A stretch of 64,000 nt of DNA from the NCBI GenBank assembly GCA_964509425.1, contig CAZDWZ010000006.1:124001-188000 (forward strand). The letters run 5' to 3'. The notes beneath the pieces were generated by a model that did not search any database, had not been told where the DNA came from, and saw only the letters and a program-made list of their open reading frames with translations. Position numbers and translations under genes: made by a program. Source of the DNA: CAZDWZ01 sp964509425 (lineage in GTDB: Bacteria > Bdellovibrionota_C > UBA2361 > SZUA-149 > CAZDWZ01). Shown piece by piece: positions 1 to 7,686 of this stretch; within the stretch, counting starts at the first letter, position 1, and each line of letters begins with the position of its first letter.

Positions 1-18
1 CGCTTTCGTGCTCCTCGG

Positions 19-64
19 GGAGAGGGAATTCCAGAGGTTTGAAACCTTAAAGAACACCCTCTCC
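19..64 (+). terminator. Hairpin upstream of PrpD-family gene
   Basis: GGAGAGGG at 19-26 pairs with CCCTCTCC at 57-64, and an inner arm AGGTTT/AAACCT lies at 35-47. There is no T-tract. It could end a gene lying off the left edge or form the leader of the gene at 123. It matches the hairpin style seen around the other GC-rich genes in this window. Confidence 0.4.
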
Positions 65-122
65 AAAACTTGAACCCCTTGTCTCTGTTCACCGGGCGAT
101 CAAGCCTAGGGAGGACTCTCTG

Positions 123-1727
123 ATGGCGGACAACATTGTCGCGCTTCCGAGGTCGAGCAATCAGGCGCTCGGCATCGCGAAGTACGCGGTCCAGTTCTTG
201 CGCGGCGAAGGCGGACCGGCGGGTGATCCGTCGCCCGGCGTGCTCGCGCGCACCCAGATGTTCTACACTGACGCCCAACTCTGCGGCATCTCGGCTCTCG
301 CGCTCGGCGCGAACGCACCCAACCGGCTCTGGCACATGGCGCAAACGAAGCGCGTGGTTCAGGGCGTGAAGGGCGTCCCCCTGATCGGCGGGACCGGACT
401 GTACCAGCCCGAATGGGCGGCGCTGGTGAACGGGGCCGCGGTTCGCGAGTGGGACGCGAACGGCACCAGCTTCGCGTATTTTCCCAAGCTCGGCCTCGTA
501 AAGGGCGAGTTCGGCCACAACGACTGGTACGGGCTCGCCATCGCGGCGGCCCAGCTCACCGGGCAAGGCGGCAAGGACGCGCTCCGCGGCATGGTGCTCC
601 ACGACCAGATCCGGGTCATCCTCGGCGGCGCGTTCGCGCTGAAGGACTACCGGATCGATCACGTCCTCCACGGCGGGATCGCGTCTGCGGCGGTGTGGGG
701 AGCGATGACGGGAGCGACGCCCGAGCAGATCGAGATGGGCATCGGCGCGTTCGTCGCCCATCACGTTCCGTTCCGTGCGATCCGCGCCGGGCACCACCTC
801 AGCGACTCCAAAGGTGCGTCGGCCGGCATCACGATGAAGGCGGCGATCGAGGCGATGGACATGTGCGCGAACGGCTTCATCGGCCCGCGCGACATCTTCC
901 GGAACCCGCTCGCGCTGTTCCGGCTCATGGAAGGTCCGGGTCAGTACTTCGCTCGCATCGGCAGCCCGGTGACGCCGAACATCACCACCGAGGACGCCTC
1001 GCCGTTCGATCTCTACTTCGCGCTCGCGGGGGACGAGTTCGCGATCCAAGGCATGCACACCAAACTGGGCTTGTATGAGCATCAGTCGGCGAGCGCGATT
1101 CAGGCGCTCATCGACCTGCTCACCGCAAACCCGCACCTGCTGAACGACATCGAAGGAGGGAAGTTCAAGAAGATCGTGATCAAGGCGTACCGCGACGCCT
1201 TCAACATCATCGGGGATCCGGCGAAGCGGGACCCCCACAATCGGCAAAGTGCCGATCACTCGATGTGCTACATCATCGCCACGCTGATCCGGAAGGCCCT
1301 CGAGACCAAGCGGGTCGGCTGGAAGGAACTGATGTTGGTCCCGGAGGACTACGCGCAGGCTGCGCTCTTCAACCCGGTGACCCGGCGGCTCATGTCGCTG
1401 ATCCACTTCGAGTGGGGCGGCCCGACGTTCGACGCCGGGTATCCCGAAGGCATCCCGACGTCGATGGACATCACGGACTTGGACGACCGCGTCTTCTCGT
1501 CCGGCCTCGTCATGTTCCCGGGCGGTCACGCGGCAAACCACCGCGCTCCGAACCCGGTGGCCTTCGACGAGGTCGTCCGGCACAAGTGGCAGACGCTCGG
1601 CGCGCTCGCCGTCGCCGATCCGTCGTCGCTCGTGAACCGCTACATGTCCGTCGGCACGATGAGTCACGCGGACCTGCTGGCCATCGACCAACTCCCGTTT
1701 GCGATCGGCGAAGCCACCGCGATCTGA
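123..1727 (+). CDS. MmgE/PrpD-family protein (2-methylcitrate dehydratase-like)
   Basis: The 534-residue product has hallmarks of the MmgE/PrpD fold. NGAAVREWD (about residue 103) corresponds to the family's NGaaaHalDfDD stretch. A glycine-rich HGGIASAAVWGAM segment lies near residue 185. RQSADHSMCYIIA (about residue 375) matches the conserved ESADHSLPYV signature of PrpD. PrpD dehydrates 2-methylcitrate in propionate catabolism, but relatives act on other substrates and no prpB or prpC lies nearby, so the substrate is unknown. It is somewhat longer than typical members (about 450-485 residues). The ATG follows GGGAGG at a good distance. Third codon positions are strongly G/C, unlike the genes further right. 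An isolated Shine-Dalgarno-like AAAGGAGG at about 1752 has no start codon after it. Confidence 0.8.
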   Translation: MADNIVALPRSSNQALGIAKYAVQFLRGEGGPAGDPSPGVLARTQMFYTDAQLCGISALALGANAPNRLWHMAQTKRVVQGVKGVPLIGGTGLYQPEWAALVNGAAVREWDANGTSFAYFPKLGLVKGEFGHNDWYGLAIAAAQLTGQGGKDALRGMVLHDQIRVILGGAFALKDYRIDHVLHGGIASAAVWGAMTGATPEQIEMGIGAFVAHHVPFRAIRAGHHLSDSKGASAGITMKAAIEAMDMCANGFIGPRDIFRNPLALFRLMEGPGQYFARIGSPVTPNITTEDASPFDLYFALAGDEFAIQGMHTKLGLYEHQSASAIQALIDLLTANPHLLNDIEGGKFKKIVIKAYRDAFNIIGDPAKRDPHNRQSADHSMCYIIATLIRKALETKRVGWKELMLVPEDYAQAALFNPVTRRLMSLIHFEWGGPTFDAGYPEGIPTSMDITDLDDRVFSSGLVMFPGGHAANHRAPNPVAFDEVVRHKWQTLGALAVADPSSLVNRYMSVGTMSHADLLAIDQLPFAIGEATAI

Positions 1728-1780
1728 TCGGACTCCTATAACCCACGAACGAAAGGAGGCAACTCCCAAACACACTGGGC

Positions 1781-1820
1781 GGGAGAGCAAGGTTTTACCG
1801 AAAGGTACCTTCGCTCTCCC
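1781..1820 (+). terminator. Hairpin after PrpD-family gene
   Basis: GGGAGAGC (1781-1788) pairs with GCTCTCCC (1813-1820), extended inward by AAGGT/ACCTT with one bulged base. No run of T follows, so intrinsic termination is inferred from position only. Confidence 0.55.
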
Positions 1821-1870
1821 CCTCAGCGTCTACTCTTATCGATCGAAAAAATGCGTCCCAACGTTGGCGT

Positions 1871-3259
1871 TTAGTCCTCAGGCTTTTCGCCATCGGGAGC
1901 CATTTTTACGAAACGCGGCAGAAACCGCCCGAGAACTCGAACGAGCGATGACTGCGATCGCATGACTTCTTCGATGTCTTTATAGGCCTGCGGAGCTTCA
2001 TCGAGCCCGGCCGAGAGAAGCTCGACGCCGTTGTCGTTCAACATTTTTTTCATCTCATGTCGCGTAATCGAATTCACCGCGCGCTTTCGAGACATTCTTC
2101 TTCCCGCGCCGTGAGACGCGGAGCTGAGAGAATCTGCATGACCGAGGCCCTCGACGAGAAATCCGGGCGCGGCCATCGTTCCCGGTATGTATCCCTTCAC
2201 CCCAACACCCGCCGGAGTCGCGCCTTTCCGGTGGACGATGAGTTCCTGTCCGTCATGAACTTCCTTCCATGCGAAGTTGTGGTGGTTTTCAACATACTCC
2301 AGCGTTTTTGCACCGATGGCCCTCGTCACGCCGCGATGGATCAGATGGTGATTGGCAGACGCGTATTTCCCCATCAGCTCCATTGCTTCCCAATACTCGG
2401 CACCCTCGCCATCCATTGGTAACCACGCCAGATGTTTCAGCTCTCGTGGCAAATTGCGGTGCATTTTTTGTGCGAGCTTGGAATAGTGATCGGCCACCAT
2501 CGCGCCTGAGCCACGAGAGCCGCTGTGCGAAACAAGAGCGAGATACTTTCCGGTGTCGAGCTCGCCGAGCGGCTCGAAGAGCTCAATCTCTCCCCATTCA
2601 ACAAAATGATTTCCGGAGCCGCTCGTGCCGAGCTGCGCCCACGCTTTGTCTTTTAAGTTTCGCGTGACGGGATTCTTCGACCAGTCTTCATCCATAACCT
2701 CGTGCTGCTTCCTCTCCCGGAAGTTTGCTCCCATCCCGAAACGGGTTTCGCTTTCCAAAGCACGTTTGAGAAGAGCCGGATCCTTGTTGATGAGTTTGAC
2801 CGAAGCATCAACGATGCTCACCATCACCCGGCACGCGATATCAACGCCGACTGCATACGGGATGACAGCATTCGCCGTTCCGAGAACACCGCCTATCGGC
2901 AAGCCGTATCCCAGGTGAGCATCGGCCATGAGAGCGCCCTTCACCGAGATGGGAAGGCGACATGCATTCTCCATTTGTTTGTGAGCTTCGGGATCGATCT
3001 CCTCACCCCATGAGGCATAGGCAAGAGAGTTGAATTTGTACACCGATGGATCTCGCGGAGCGCGATAGAGAAACGCGGCCAGCTCTCCGAGTATCGGGTC
3101 CTCCAAAAAGTTCTGGGGATGCCGAACGATCTCTGAGAGCCGCTCCCGTAAAGTCGCTTTGTCCACTCCGCTTGCCGCGGCCGTTTCGCACGCGGCGAGC
3201 GCGAGGGAAATTGCGTCTTTGTGCTCAAATCCCAGATTCTTCAGTTCTCGCGGTTTCAT
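1871..3259 (-). CDS. rtcB: RtcB-family RNA-splicing ligase
   Basis: The 462-residue product has the full RtcB motif series: MADAHLGYGLPIGG, GVDIACRV (metal-binding Asp and Cys), LGTSGSGNHFVEW, HSGSRGSG, ENHHNFAWKE, HRKGATPA and SSASHGAGRR, which holds the histidine that becomes guanylylated. RtcB joins 2',3'-cyclic phosphate and 5'-OH RNA ends using GTP and Mn2+, in tRNA or stress-damage repair. Two motif variants stand out: GVDIACRV instead of the usual GVDIGCGM, and GTMAAPG where most members have GSMG. There is no rtcA, rtcR or archease gene beside it. The start has little Shine-Dalgarno. It is transcribed toward the PrpD-family gene. Confidence 0.95.
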   Translation of the reverse strand: MKPRELKNLGFEHKDAISLALAACETAAASGVDKATLRERLSEIVRHPQNFLEDPILGELAAFLYRAPRDPSVYKFNSLAYASWGEEIDPEAHKQMENACRLPISVKGALMADAHLGYGLPIGGVLGTANAVIPYAVGVDIACRVMVSIVDASVKLINKDPALLKRALESETRFGMGANFRERKQHEVMDEDWSKNPVTRNLKDKAWAQLGTSGSGNHFVEWGEIELFEPLGELDTGKYLALVSHSGSRGSGAMVADHYSKLAQKMHRNLPRELKHLAWLPMDGEGAEYWEAMELMGKYASANHHLIHRGVTRAIGAKTLEYVENHHNFAWKEVHDGQELIVHRKGATPAGVGVKGYIPGTMAAPGFLVEGLGHADSLSSASHGAGRRMSRKRAVNSITRHEMKKMLNDNGVELLSAGLDEAPQAYKDIEEVMRSQSSLVRVLGRFLPRFVKMAPDGEKPED

Positions 3260-3469
3260 AGCGCCATAAGCACCGATAATCCTGAATCTTACAAACTTAC
3301 ATATGATGCGTAAAATTGGTAAGCATATTATTTCATCGCCTTAGATTCTTTTTGCTTGATAAGCCAAACATTCACATGCTAAGCCTCTGATCGACGAAAG
3401 CCGGGAGGCAAAGTCAGTTTGGCTACGTAAGGTTCGCCCTAACTCAAACCCCTAGAAACGGAGGTAGTG
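3260..3469. other. Intergenic leader between rtcB and small gene
   Basis: AT-rich near 3300-3380, consistent with a divergent promoter region. GCCTC/GAGGC arms around 3382-3408 enclose the motif AAAGCCGGGAGGC. Its reverse complement recurs in the terminators at 3732 and 4271. Confidence 0.35.
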
Positions 3470-3715
3470 ATGGACATCCATCAACACCAGGAAGACGAAG
3501 GAGTGGGCAAAAAAGAGCTGCAAGAGACGTCGAGCAGCTCGCACGTGGAGAAGCGAACGACCGCGTGGTCGTTCATCGGCCGGCTGCTGTTCCACATCGT
3601 GACGCTCGGCATGTTTTTGCCGATGAAACCCGACACGATGACCGAGGAGGAGTTCAATAACTTCGTCGACAGCCAGTGGTACAGCAGTCACAACGGAGGA
3701 ATGGGTCCGCCGTAA
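3470..3715 (+). CDS. Small hypothetical membrane-anchored protein
   Basis: This encodes 81 residues and I do not recognise the family. A charged, Ser-rich N-terminal half (about residues 1-30) is followed by one hydrophobic stretch (about 33-52, TAWSFIGRLLFHIVTLGMFL) and a short acidic tail ending GGMGPP. ATG at 3470 is preferred over GTG at 3467 because GGAGGT ends four bases upstream of the ATG. Strong Shine-Dalgarno, own hairpin terminator and GC-rich codons match the neighbouring small gene at 3881 and the other GC-rich insert genes. A single membrane span is inferred. Confidence 0.6.
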   Translation: MDIHQHQEDEGVGKKELQETSSSSHVEKRTTAWSFIGRLLFHIVTLGMFLPMKPDTMTEEEFNNFVDSQWYSSHNGGMGPP

Positions 3716-3731
3716 AAAATCGGCACTGAGA

Positions 3732-3762
3732 GTGACGCGAAGCCCTCCCGGCTTTCCGTCAC
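3732..3762 (+). terminator. Hairpin terminator, GTGACG/CGTCAC type
   Basis: GTGACG and CGTCAC form the outer stem, and GAAGCC with GGCTTT the inner stem around a CTCCC loop. It is nearly the same design as the hairpin at 4271-4302. No T-tract is present. Confidence 0.6.
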
Positions 3763-3847
3763 CCACGTGTATTTCAAGACGAGTTTCATGTATGTTGACC
3801 GATTACGGCCAAAGCCGGGAAGGCGTGGGGTTCGTACACTAAGGTCA

Positions 3848-3861
3848 GCCGGATATCCGGC
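3848..3861 (+). promoter_or_regulatory. Perfect 14-bp palindrome in 5' leader
   Basis: GCCGGATATCCGGC is a perfect palindrome located about 20 bases before the start of the small gene at 3881. It could be an operator or an RNA hairpin in the leader. Several GC-rich genes in this window have a short hairpin in the same place. Confidence 0.35.
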
Positions 3862-3880
3862 GAAAGGCAGGAGGTTGAAG

Positions 3881-4249
3881 ATGGACATTCGTATCGGCAA
3901 ACCCGGAAACGGGCGACCAGACGATGACTCGCTGCGGGGAATCGCTGCGACGGTCGGCTGCGTCATCCTCGTCGCCGTCTCGATCGGCTTCTTCATGAAC
4001 GAAGTCGATCCGGCGGTGAAGGCAGCGCACGCTGCGACAGACATGACCACAACGGACCTGCCGAAGGTTCGGGTCATCCCGGCAATTTTCTGGGGCATCG
4101 CCACCGTTCTCTCCCTCGGGGCGCTCATCGTCGCGCACTCCAAGGAGGTCGCACGCACCATCGAACGTGACACCAGGGGGATGTCTGCGGAGGAGAAGAA
4201 GAAGTACTTGGACGACATGCAGGCGGCGCAAGGGCTTCCGTTCTTCTAA
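3881..4249 (+). CDS. Small hypothetical two-span membrane protein
   Basis: The product has 122 residues from ATG 3881, chosen because GGAGG sits seven bases upstream. The longer in-frame upstream reading is rejected. Two hydrophobic segments are visible (about residues 22-40, VGCVILVAVSIGFFM, and about 70-86, IPAIFWGIATVLSLGALIV), separated by an Ala/Thr-rich loop. The cytoplasm-like tail is charged (MSAEEKKKYLDDM). I recognise no family. It lies 165 bases after the other small gene and shares its Shine-Dalgarno strength, GC-rich codon use and terminator design, so the two probably arrived together. Confidence 0.65.
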   Translation: MDIRIGKPGNGRPDDDSLRGIAATVGCVILVAVSIGFFMNEVDPAVKAAHAATDMTTTDLPKVRVIPAIFWGIATVLSLGALIVAHSKEVARTIERDTRGMSAEEKKKYLDDMQAAQGLPFF

Positions 4250-4270
4250 AACCCTACGAACGTCACCATC

Positions 4271-4302
4271 GTGACGCAGAGGCCTTCCCGGCTTTGCGTC
4301 AC
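4271..4302 (+). terminator. Hairpin terminator, GTGACGCA/TGCGTCAC type
   Basis: GTGACGCA (4271-4278) pairs with TGCGTCAC (4295-4302) around AGGCC-TTCCC-GGCTT. The inner CCTTCCCGGCTTT closely matches the loop side of the hairpin at 3732. A loose T-rich stretch (CTCTTTTTC) follows about ten bases later. Confidence 0.6.
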
Positions 4303-4335
4303 CACGAAATGCTCTTTTTCAGGAACGCTTTTTTC

Positions 4336-5157
4336 TTAGTCTGATGTACACGCGGCGTAACACGCTCTCGGCAAGGAAGGTCTTCCATCGCTCTCATTTT
4401 GGAGAGCATCGAGTACTGCCCAGCATTGATCTCCGTATGAAAAATGCCACCATTCCTGAGGGAGCCGATGGAATCCGACTTGAAGCAAACAACTCCGAAG
4501 AAGCTCCCGATTCTCGTGGAATTGCGGCGAAGCAGAACTCTTGAAAAAACTTGGCAACGCCGCCGGGGGCATAGAATCAATCTCAGAGCCCATGGGAATC
4601 GGAACTCCGAAAGAATCGACTATGGTGAGATCGACAGCACCACCGGTGCTGTGCGGCGTAGGACGTTTTGGATCGGTGCTCGGCGCGGCAAAAATCTGAA
4701 GCACTTTTTCCAGATATTTGTTCGCCGCTTGCTCACTGAGAGCTGCAACATCTTCTCCGTCTTCTTCAGCGAGAAGCCGAATATGATAGTCCACCATGTA
4801 TTTCTGCACAGCGCCCGGCCGGAAACCATCAAAAATTTTGAAGCGATACCCTGGTGCTCTGAAGCCGAGGATCGATTGCGCCTCTCTAAGACGGTCGACG
4901 ACCCCCTGCCTCAAACTAAACGGCGAAGCAGCTTCATATGGAGCGCCGGCTAAAACGTACGCGTGAGGCGAAAATCGGAAGAATTCATTCTCCGGTAGTT
5001 CCACCAAAGGTTCGTCGTTTTCCTCAATTTCCGTTTCACGCACGGCCTCACGCCAGACGGAAAATTCCGGCGTACTAAAGAGAGTTTCGACAGCATCCGA
5101 GCTGTTCGACTTCCCTGACTGTTTCATCAGTTGAACGAGCGCGGCGTATCCTTTCAT
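4336..5157 (-). CDS. D-alanyl-D-alanine dipeptidase (VanX/DdpX family, M15D)
   Basis: The 273-residue product carries the zinc-site motifs of M15D peptidases: TPHSTGGAVDLTIVD (SxHxxGxAxD, His and Asp ligands, about residue 166) and QEWWHFSYGDQ (general-base Glu and ligand His, about residue 238). KIFDGFRPGAVQ (about residue 108) supplies the conserved Arg. These enzymes cleave D-Ala-D-Ala, either to recycle the cell-wall dipeptide or, as VanX, in glycopeptide resistance. No vanHA-like genes are nearby, so a recycling role is more likely. No signal peptide is apparent. It overlaps the far 5' end of a longer + strand reading that is not used here. Confidence 0.85.
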   Translation of the reverse strand: MKGYAALVQLMKQSGKSNSSDAVETLFSTPEFSVWREAVRETEIEENDEPLVELPENEFFRFSPHAYVLAGAPYEAASPFSLRQGVVDRLREAQSILGFRAPGYRFKIFDGFRPGAVQKYMVDYHIRLLAEEDGEDVAALSEQAANKYLEKVLQIFAAPSTDPKRPTPHSTGGAVDLTIVDSFGVPIPMGSEIDSMPPAALPSFFKSSASPQFHENRELLRSCLLQVGFHRLPQEWWHFSYGDQCWAVLDALQNESDGRPSLPRACYAACTSD

Positions 5158-5271
5158 CGCAATAGTCTCCCTCTAAACTCCGTTCGTTTCAATTGCATCA
5201 TTATTCCGATTCGCATAGGTCTCTTCGCGACAGTGCACGAAGTCGTCTCGAAGACTGTCCGGCACCGCTTC

Positions 5272-6009
5272 ATGAGAGAAACGATGAAAACCGGCCGCGC
5301 CATTCAGTATTTTCCCCTCGCGCTGATCACGATTATCGTATTCTTCCGAGATTCAAATACTGGTTTTTATGACCGGATCCTCGTCGAAAACGGTCCCGTG
5401 GAGACAACTCAATTCCTATTGTTTTTTGTCTCTGCTCTCTGCTTCGGTTGGATTGCCTATGCGGAATCAGGCACGGCACGATGGTTGGTGCTCGCATTTG
5501 CGGCAGGAGCACTGTTCTTGGCGGGAGAAGAGATCAGCTGGGGTCAGCGAATGTTCGGACTCCGCCTCCCGGAGAATCTCCGCGCGGCAAATCTCCAAGG
5601 CGAGCTGAACCTTCATAATCTGCCGGGAGTCCGGCCGTGGACCAGACTCGCGACGGCGCTCGCCGCGCTGTATGGGCTCCTCGGCCCGTGGCTCGCAGCG
5701 CGAAATGGAAGCACACTGAGGAGAGCGCTCGTTCCGTCGAAAGAGCTTTGCCATTATTTTTGGCCGATCTTACTGTTTCTAATTTACGGATACGTCTTCG
5801 TAGACGCGGCGCGCGACTGCCGACCGGTAAGCGCTTTAGGCCGCGGGAAATGTCTCGTGACTTGGAATGAGCAAGAGTGGATGGAGCTCTTTACGGCTCT
5901 TGCTCTTTTTCTTCACGCAGCTTCGATTGGGGGCTTGAAGTTTCGCCGAAGTGAAGGCATCGCTCACAGTCCTCCGGATTCTCGAGACGCTCTCCAAAAA
6001 GCCGACTGA
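5272..6009 (+). CDS. Uncharacterised multi-span membrane protein with EEISWGQR motif
   Basis: The product has about 245 residues with five or six hydrophobic segments (ALITIIVFF, FLLFFVSALCFGWIAY, LVLAFAAGALFLAG, ALAALYGLLGPWLA, YFWPILLFLIYGY, LFTALALFLHAA). A conserved-looking GEEISWGQRMFG follows the third span, with LNLHNLPG downstream. The acidic/aromatic motif suggests an active or binding site, but I cannot assign a function. Start 5272 (ATG) is a guess; ATG 5284 is equally possible. Its 3' end overlaps the convergent DCC-family gene by 119 bases. Confidence 0.7.
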   Translation: MRETMKTGRAIQYFPLALITIIVFFRDSNTGFYDRILVENGPVETTQFLLFFVSALCFGWIAYAESGTARWLVLAFAAGALFLAGEEISWGQRMFGLRLPENLRAANLQGELNLHNLPGVRPWTRLATALAALYGLLGPWLAARNGSTLRRALVPSKELCHYFWPILLFLIYGYVFVDAARDCRPVSALGRGKCLVTWNEQEWMELFTALALFLHAASIGGLKFRRSEGIAHSPPDSRDALQKAD

Positions 6010-6349
6010 TGAGAAGCCTGTTCCTCGCAAACACGCGATACCCCCAATCAAAAATCAGTCGGAGTATTGGCCATCCTGTCGGCGCTAGCCACCAGCCGAG
6101 TCCGACTCTCCGATAGGCTTCACGAAACACCTGAACGCCGCTAAAAACTTCTCCACCATCGAGCGATCCGTGAATCCTCGCCATCAAATCTTCAGCGGTC
6201 TTTCCGATCGACTCGGGTGAAAAGCCAGGGTCATGAATATCTTGAAAAATCAAAAGTGAATTTGTGTTCCGGCGCGCGAGGAACTTCATCTCCCGAACGC
6301 ACATCGGACATTTTCCGTCATAGAAAATCTTAAGCCGGGATTTGTCCAT
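5891..6349 (-). CDS. DCC-family thiol-disulfide oxidoreductase-like protein (DUF393)
   Basis: The 152-residue product starts with LKIFYDGKCPMCVREMKFL, the YDGxCxxC signature that names the DCC family (thioredoxin-like fold). A typical second half follows, including FREAYRRVGLGWWLA and a C-terminal Cys pair (EDCERC). A thiol/disulfide role is predicted for the family, but a substrate is not known. ATG 6349 is chosen because it sits directly before the catalytic motif and overlaps the end of the upstream protease gene by 20 bases, suggesting translational coupling. The last 119 bases overlap the convergent membrane-protein gene. Confidence 0.85.
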   Translation of the reverse strand: MDKSRLKIFYDGKCPMCVREMKFLARRNTNSLLIFQDIHDPGFSPESIGKTAEDLMARIHGSLDGGEVFSGVQVFREAYRRVGLGWWLAPTGWPILRLIFDWGYRVFARNRLLISRLFGERLENPEDCERCLHFGETSSPQSKLREEKEQEP

Positions 6350-7604
6350 AAATCTTGAAAACCACAAAGTTCTTTTGCAAAGTAAGATCGATATCTCCAA
6401 GCGCCGTGGCCTTCAGAGAAAACGGGAGTCGTTTACTCTCTTCCGACTCCTCTCCTTCAGGCGCTCGAAATCGCACGCGGCAGGCGAGCCGCAGAGCATC
6501 AAAAAATTCTTTCGCGTCGTTCTCCGAATCCCATCGAGTGTTCCAATGGAGGAGGAAAGATTCTTTGGATTTCGATTCAAAATAACTGAGCCGATCTCCT
6601 CCCCAGCCCGTCCCGGCGGACGAGGCCATCATCGGTGGAATCCACTGAGACAGCAAAACGGACGTGGTAAACTCCCCGAGCGTATCTGAAAAAAGTGCAT
6701 TCTGTTCGTGAAACTCTCCCGGTCCCGGCGTGAACTCTGGTAATGATTCAAAGCCAGAACGTTGTTTCCTCGCAAAGAACACCTCCGGGTGCAAGATTTG
6801 CTCCGTTGACTGCGGAGGAAGAAGAAATGCTCGGTCGACTGACTTTCTCCCGCCGGACTTCTCCAGGTGATAAACGAAACGGAGGCCGCTGAGATACGGA
6901 AACAGGAGAAGCGCTTCGAGTGATTTCGGCGCACCTTGGCTCGTACCGGTACCAAACACCTGAGAAACCAAGAGCGTTTCGATATCGGCGACTTTGTCGA
7001 TCGGCGGGAGGTCGTGCTGAGCGCGATCAAAGTCCATCATAACCGCCATGGCATCACCCTCGACCAGAGCGGTACGTGCAAGCAACTCATCGTTGTTGAG
7101 CTTCGTCTCGTCGGCGAACTTCGAAAGATCGAAATGCTGATCCTGGAGAGCATGAGTGAGCTCGTGCACCGCTATCGACATTTGCATCGACGAGGGAAGC
7201 CAGCTTGCCATGACGTAGAAATGACCCTCGGGTTCGAAGTATCCAGCGAGCTGCTCTTTGTACAGCGCAACCATGCCATGGTAATAGTCGTAATTCCCCG
7301 GAATAAGGCCGATGACGTGATAGACCCTGCCTTCGAGATCGATTCGCTCTTTGGGAACATCTCGCGTGATAACTTCGCGGAGATACTTCTCAACCTGCTC
7401 TTTGTTCTGGAGTCGGCACGGAACTTTCTTTACGATACTGAGCCCACGGATCCGGCTGGCGATTTTCAGCGCATCGTCAGCAAGAGTGCAAGTTACTCCG
7501 GGAGCACCCTTCTCTGCTTTGGCCGGTGCAACGAAAAAAACATAGCTCTGGAGCAACGCAAAAAGCACAGCGGCAAGACAGTACATACCGGAAATGGTAT
7601 ACAT
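6330..7604 (-). CDS. Secreted HExxH zinc metalloprotease
   Basis: From ATG 7604 the product has 424 residues and begins with a signal peptide (hydrophobic YCLAAVLFALLQSYVFFV, likely cleaved after APAKA). The catalytic motif is VHELTHALQDQHFDL (HExxH), and ALVEGDAMAV lies about 55 residues later, giving the third (Glu) ligand typical of gluzincins. I recognise no named subfamily; similar predicted proteases occur in several Gram-negative phyla. An in-frame ATG at 7688 would add a basic 28-residue extension and would share bases with the divergent uvrA start codon. The signal-peptide start is preferred. It is followed by the DCC oxidoreductase, with a 20-base overlap. Confidence 0.8.
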   Translation of the reverse strand: MYTISGMYCLAAVLFALLQSYVFFVAPAKAEKGAPGVTCTLADDALKIASRIRGLSIVKKVPCRLQNKEQVEKYLREVITRDVPKERIDLEGRVYHVIGLIPGNYDYYHGMVALYKEQLAGYFEPEGHFYVMASWLPSSMQMSIAVHELTHALQDQHFDLSKFADETKLNNDELLARTALVEGDAMAVMMDFDRAQHDLPPIDKVADIETLLVSQVFGTGTSQGAPKSLEALLLFPYLSGLRFVYHLEKSGGRKSVDRAFLLPPQSTEQILHPEVFFARKQRSGFESLPEFTPGPGEFHEQNALFSDTLGEFTTSVLLSQWIPPMMASSAGTGWGGDRLSYFESKSKESFLLHWNTRWDSENDAKEFFDALRLACRVRFRAPEGEESEESKRLPFSLKATALGDIDLTLQKNFVVFKIYGQIPA

Positions 7605-7686
7605 GCCGTCTTCGATGCGCGATCGTCCGCGAAGCGAATTCCTGCGAATTTTTCGAATGTTGCCTTTCCGAATAGAAGTGGAACTC

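Noticed and set aside
3767..3880. Upstream extension of the small membrane protein gene
   Set aside because: It would read through the palindrome and start without a Shine-Dalgarno, whereas ATG 3881 has a perfect one.
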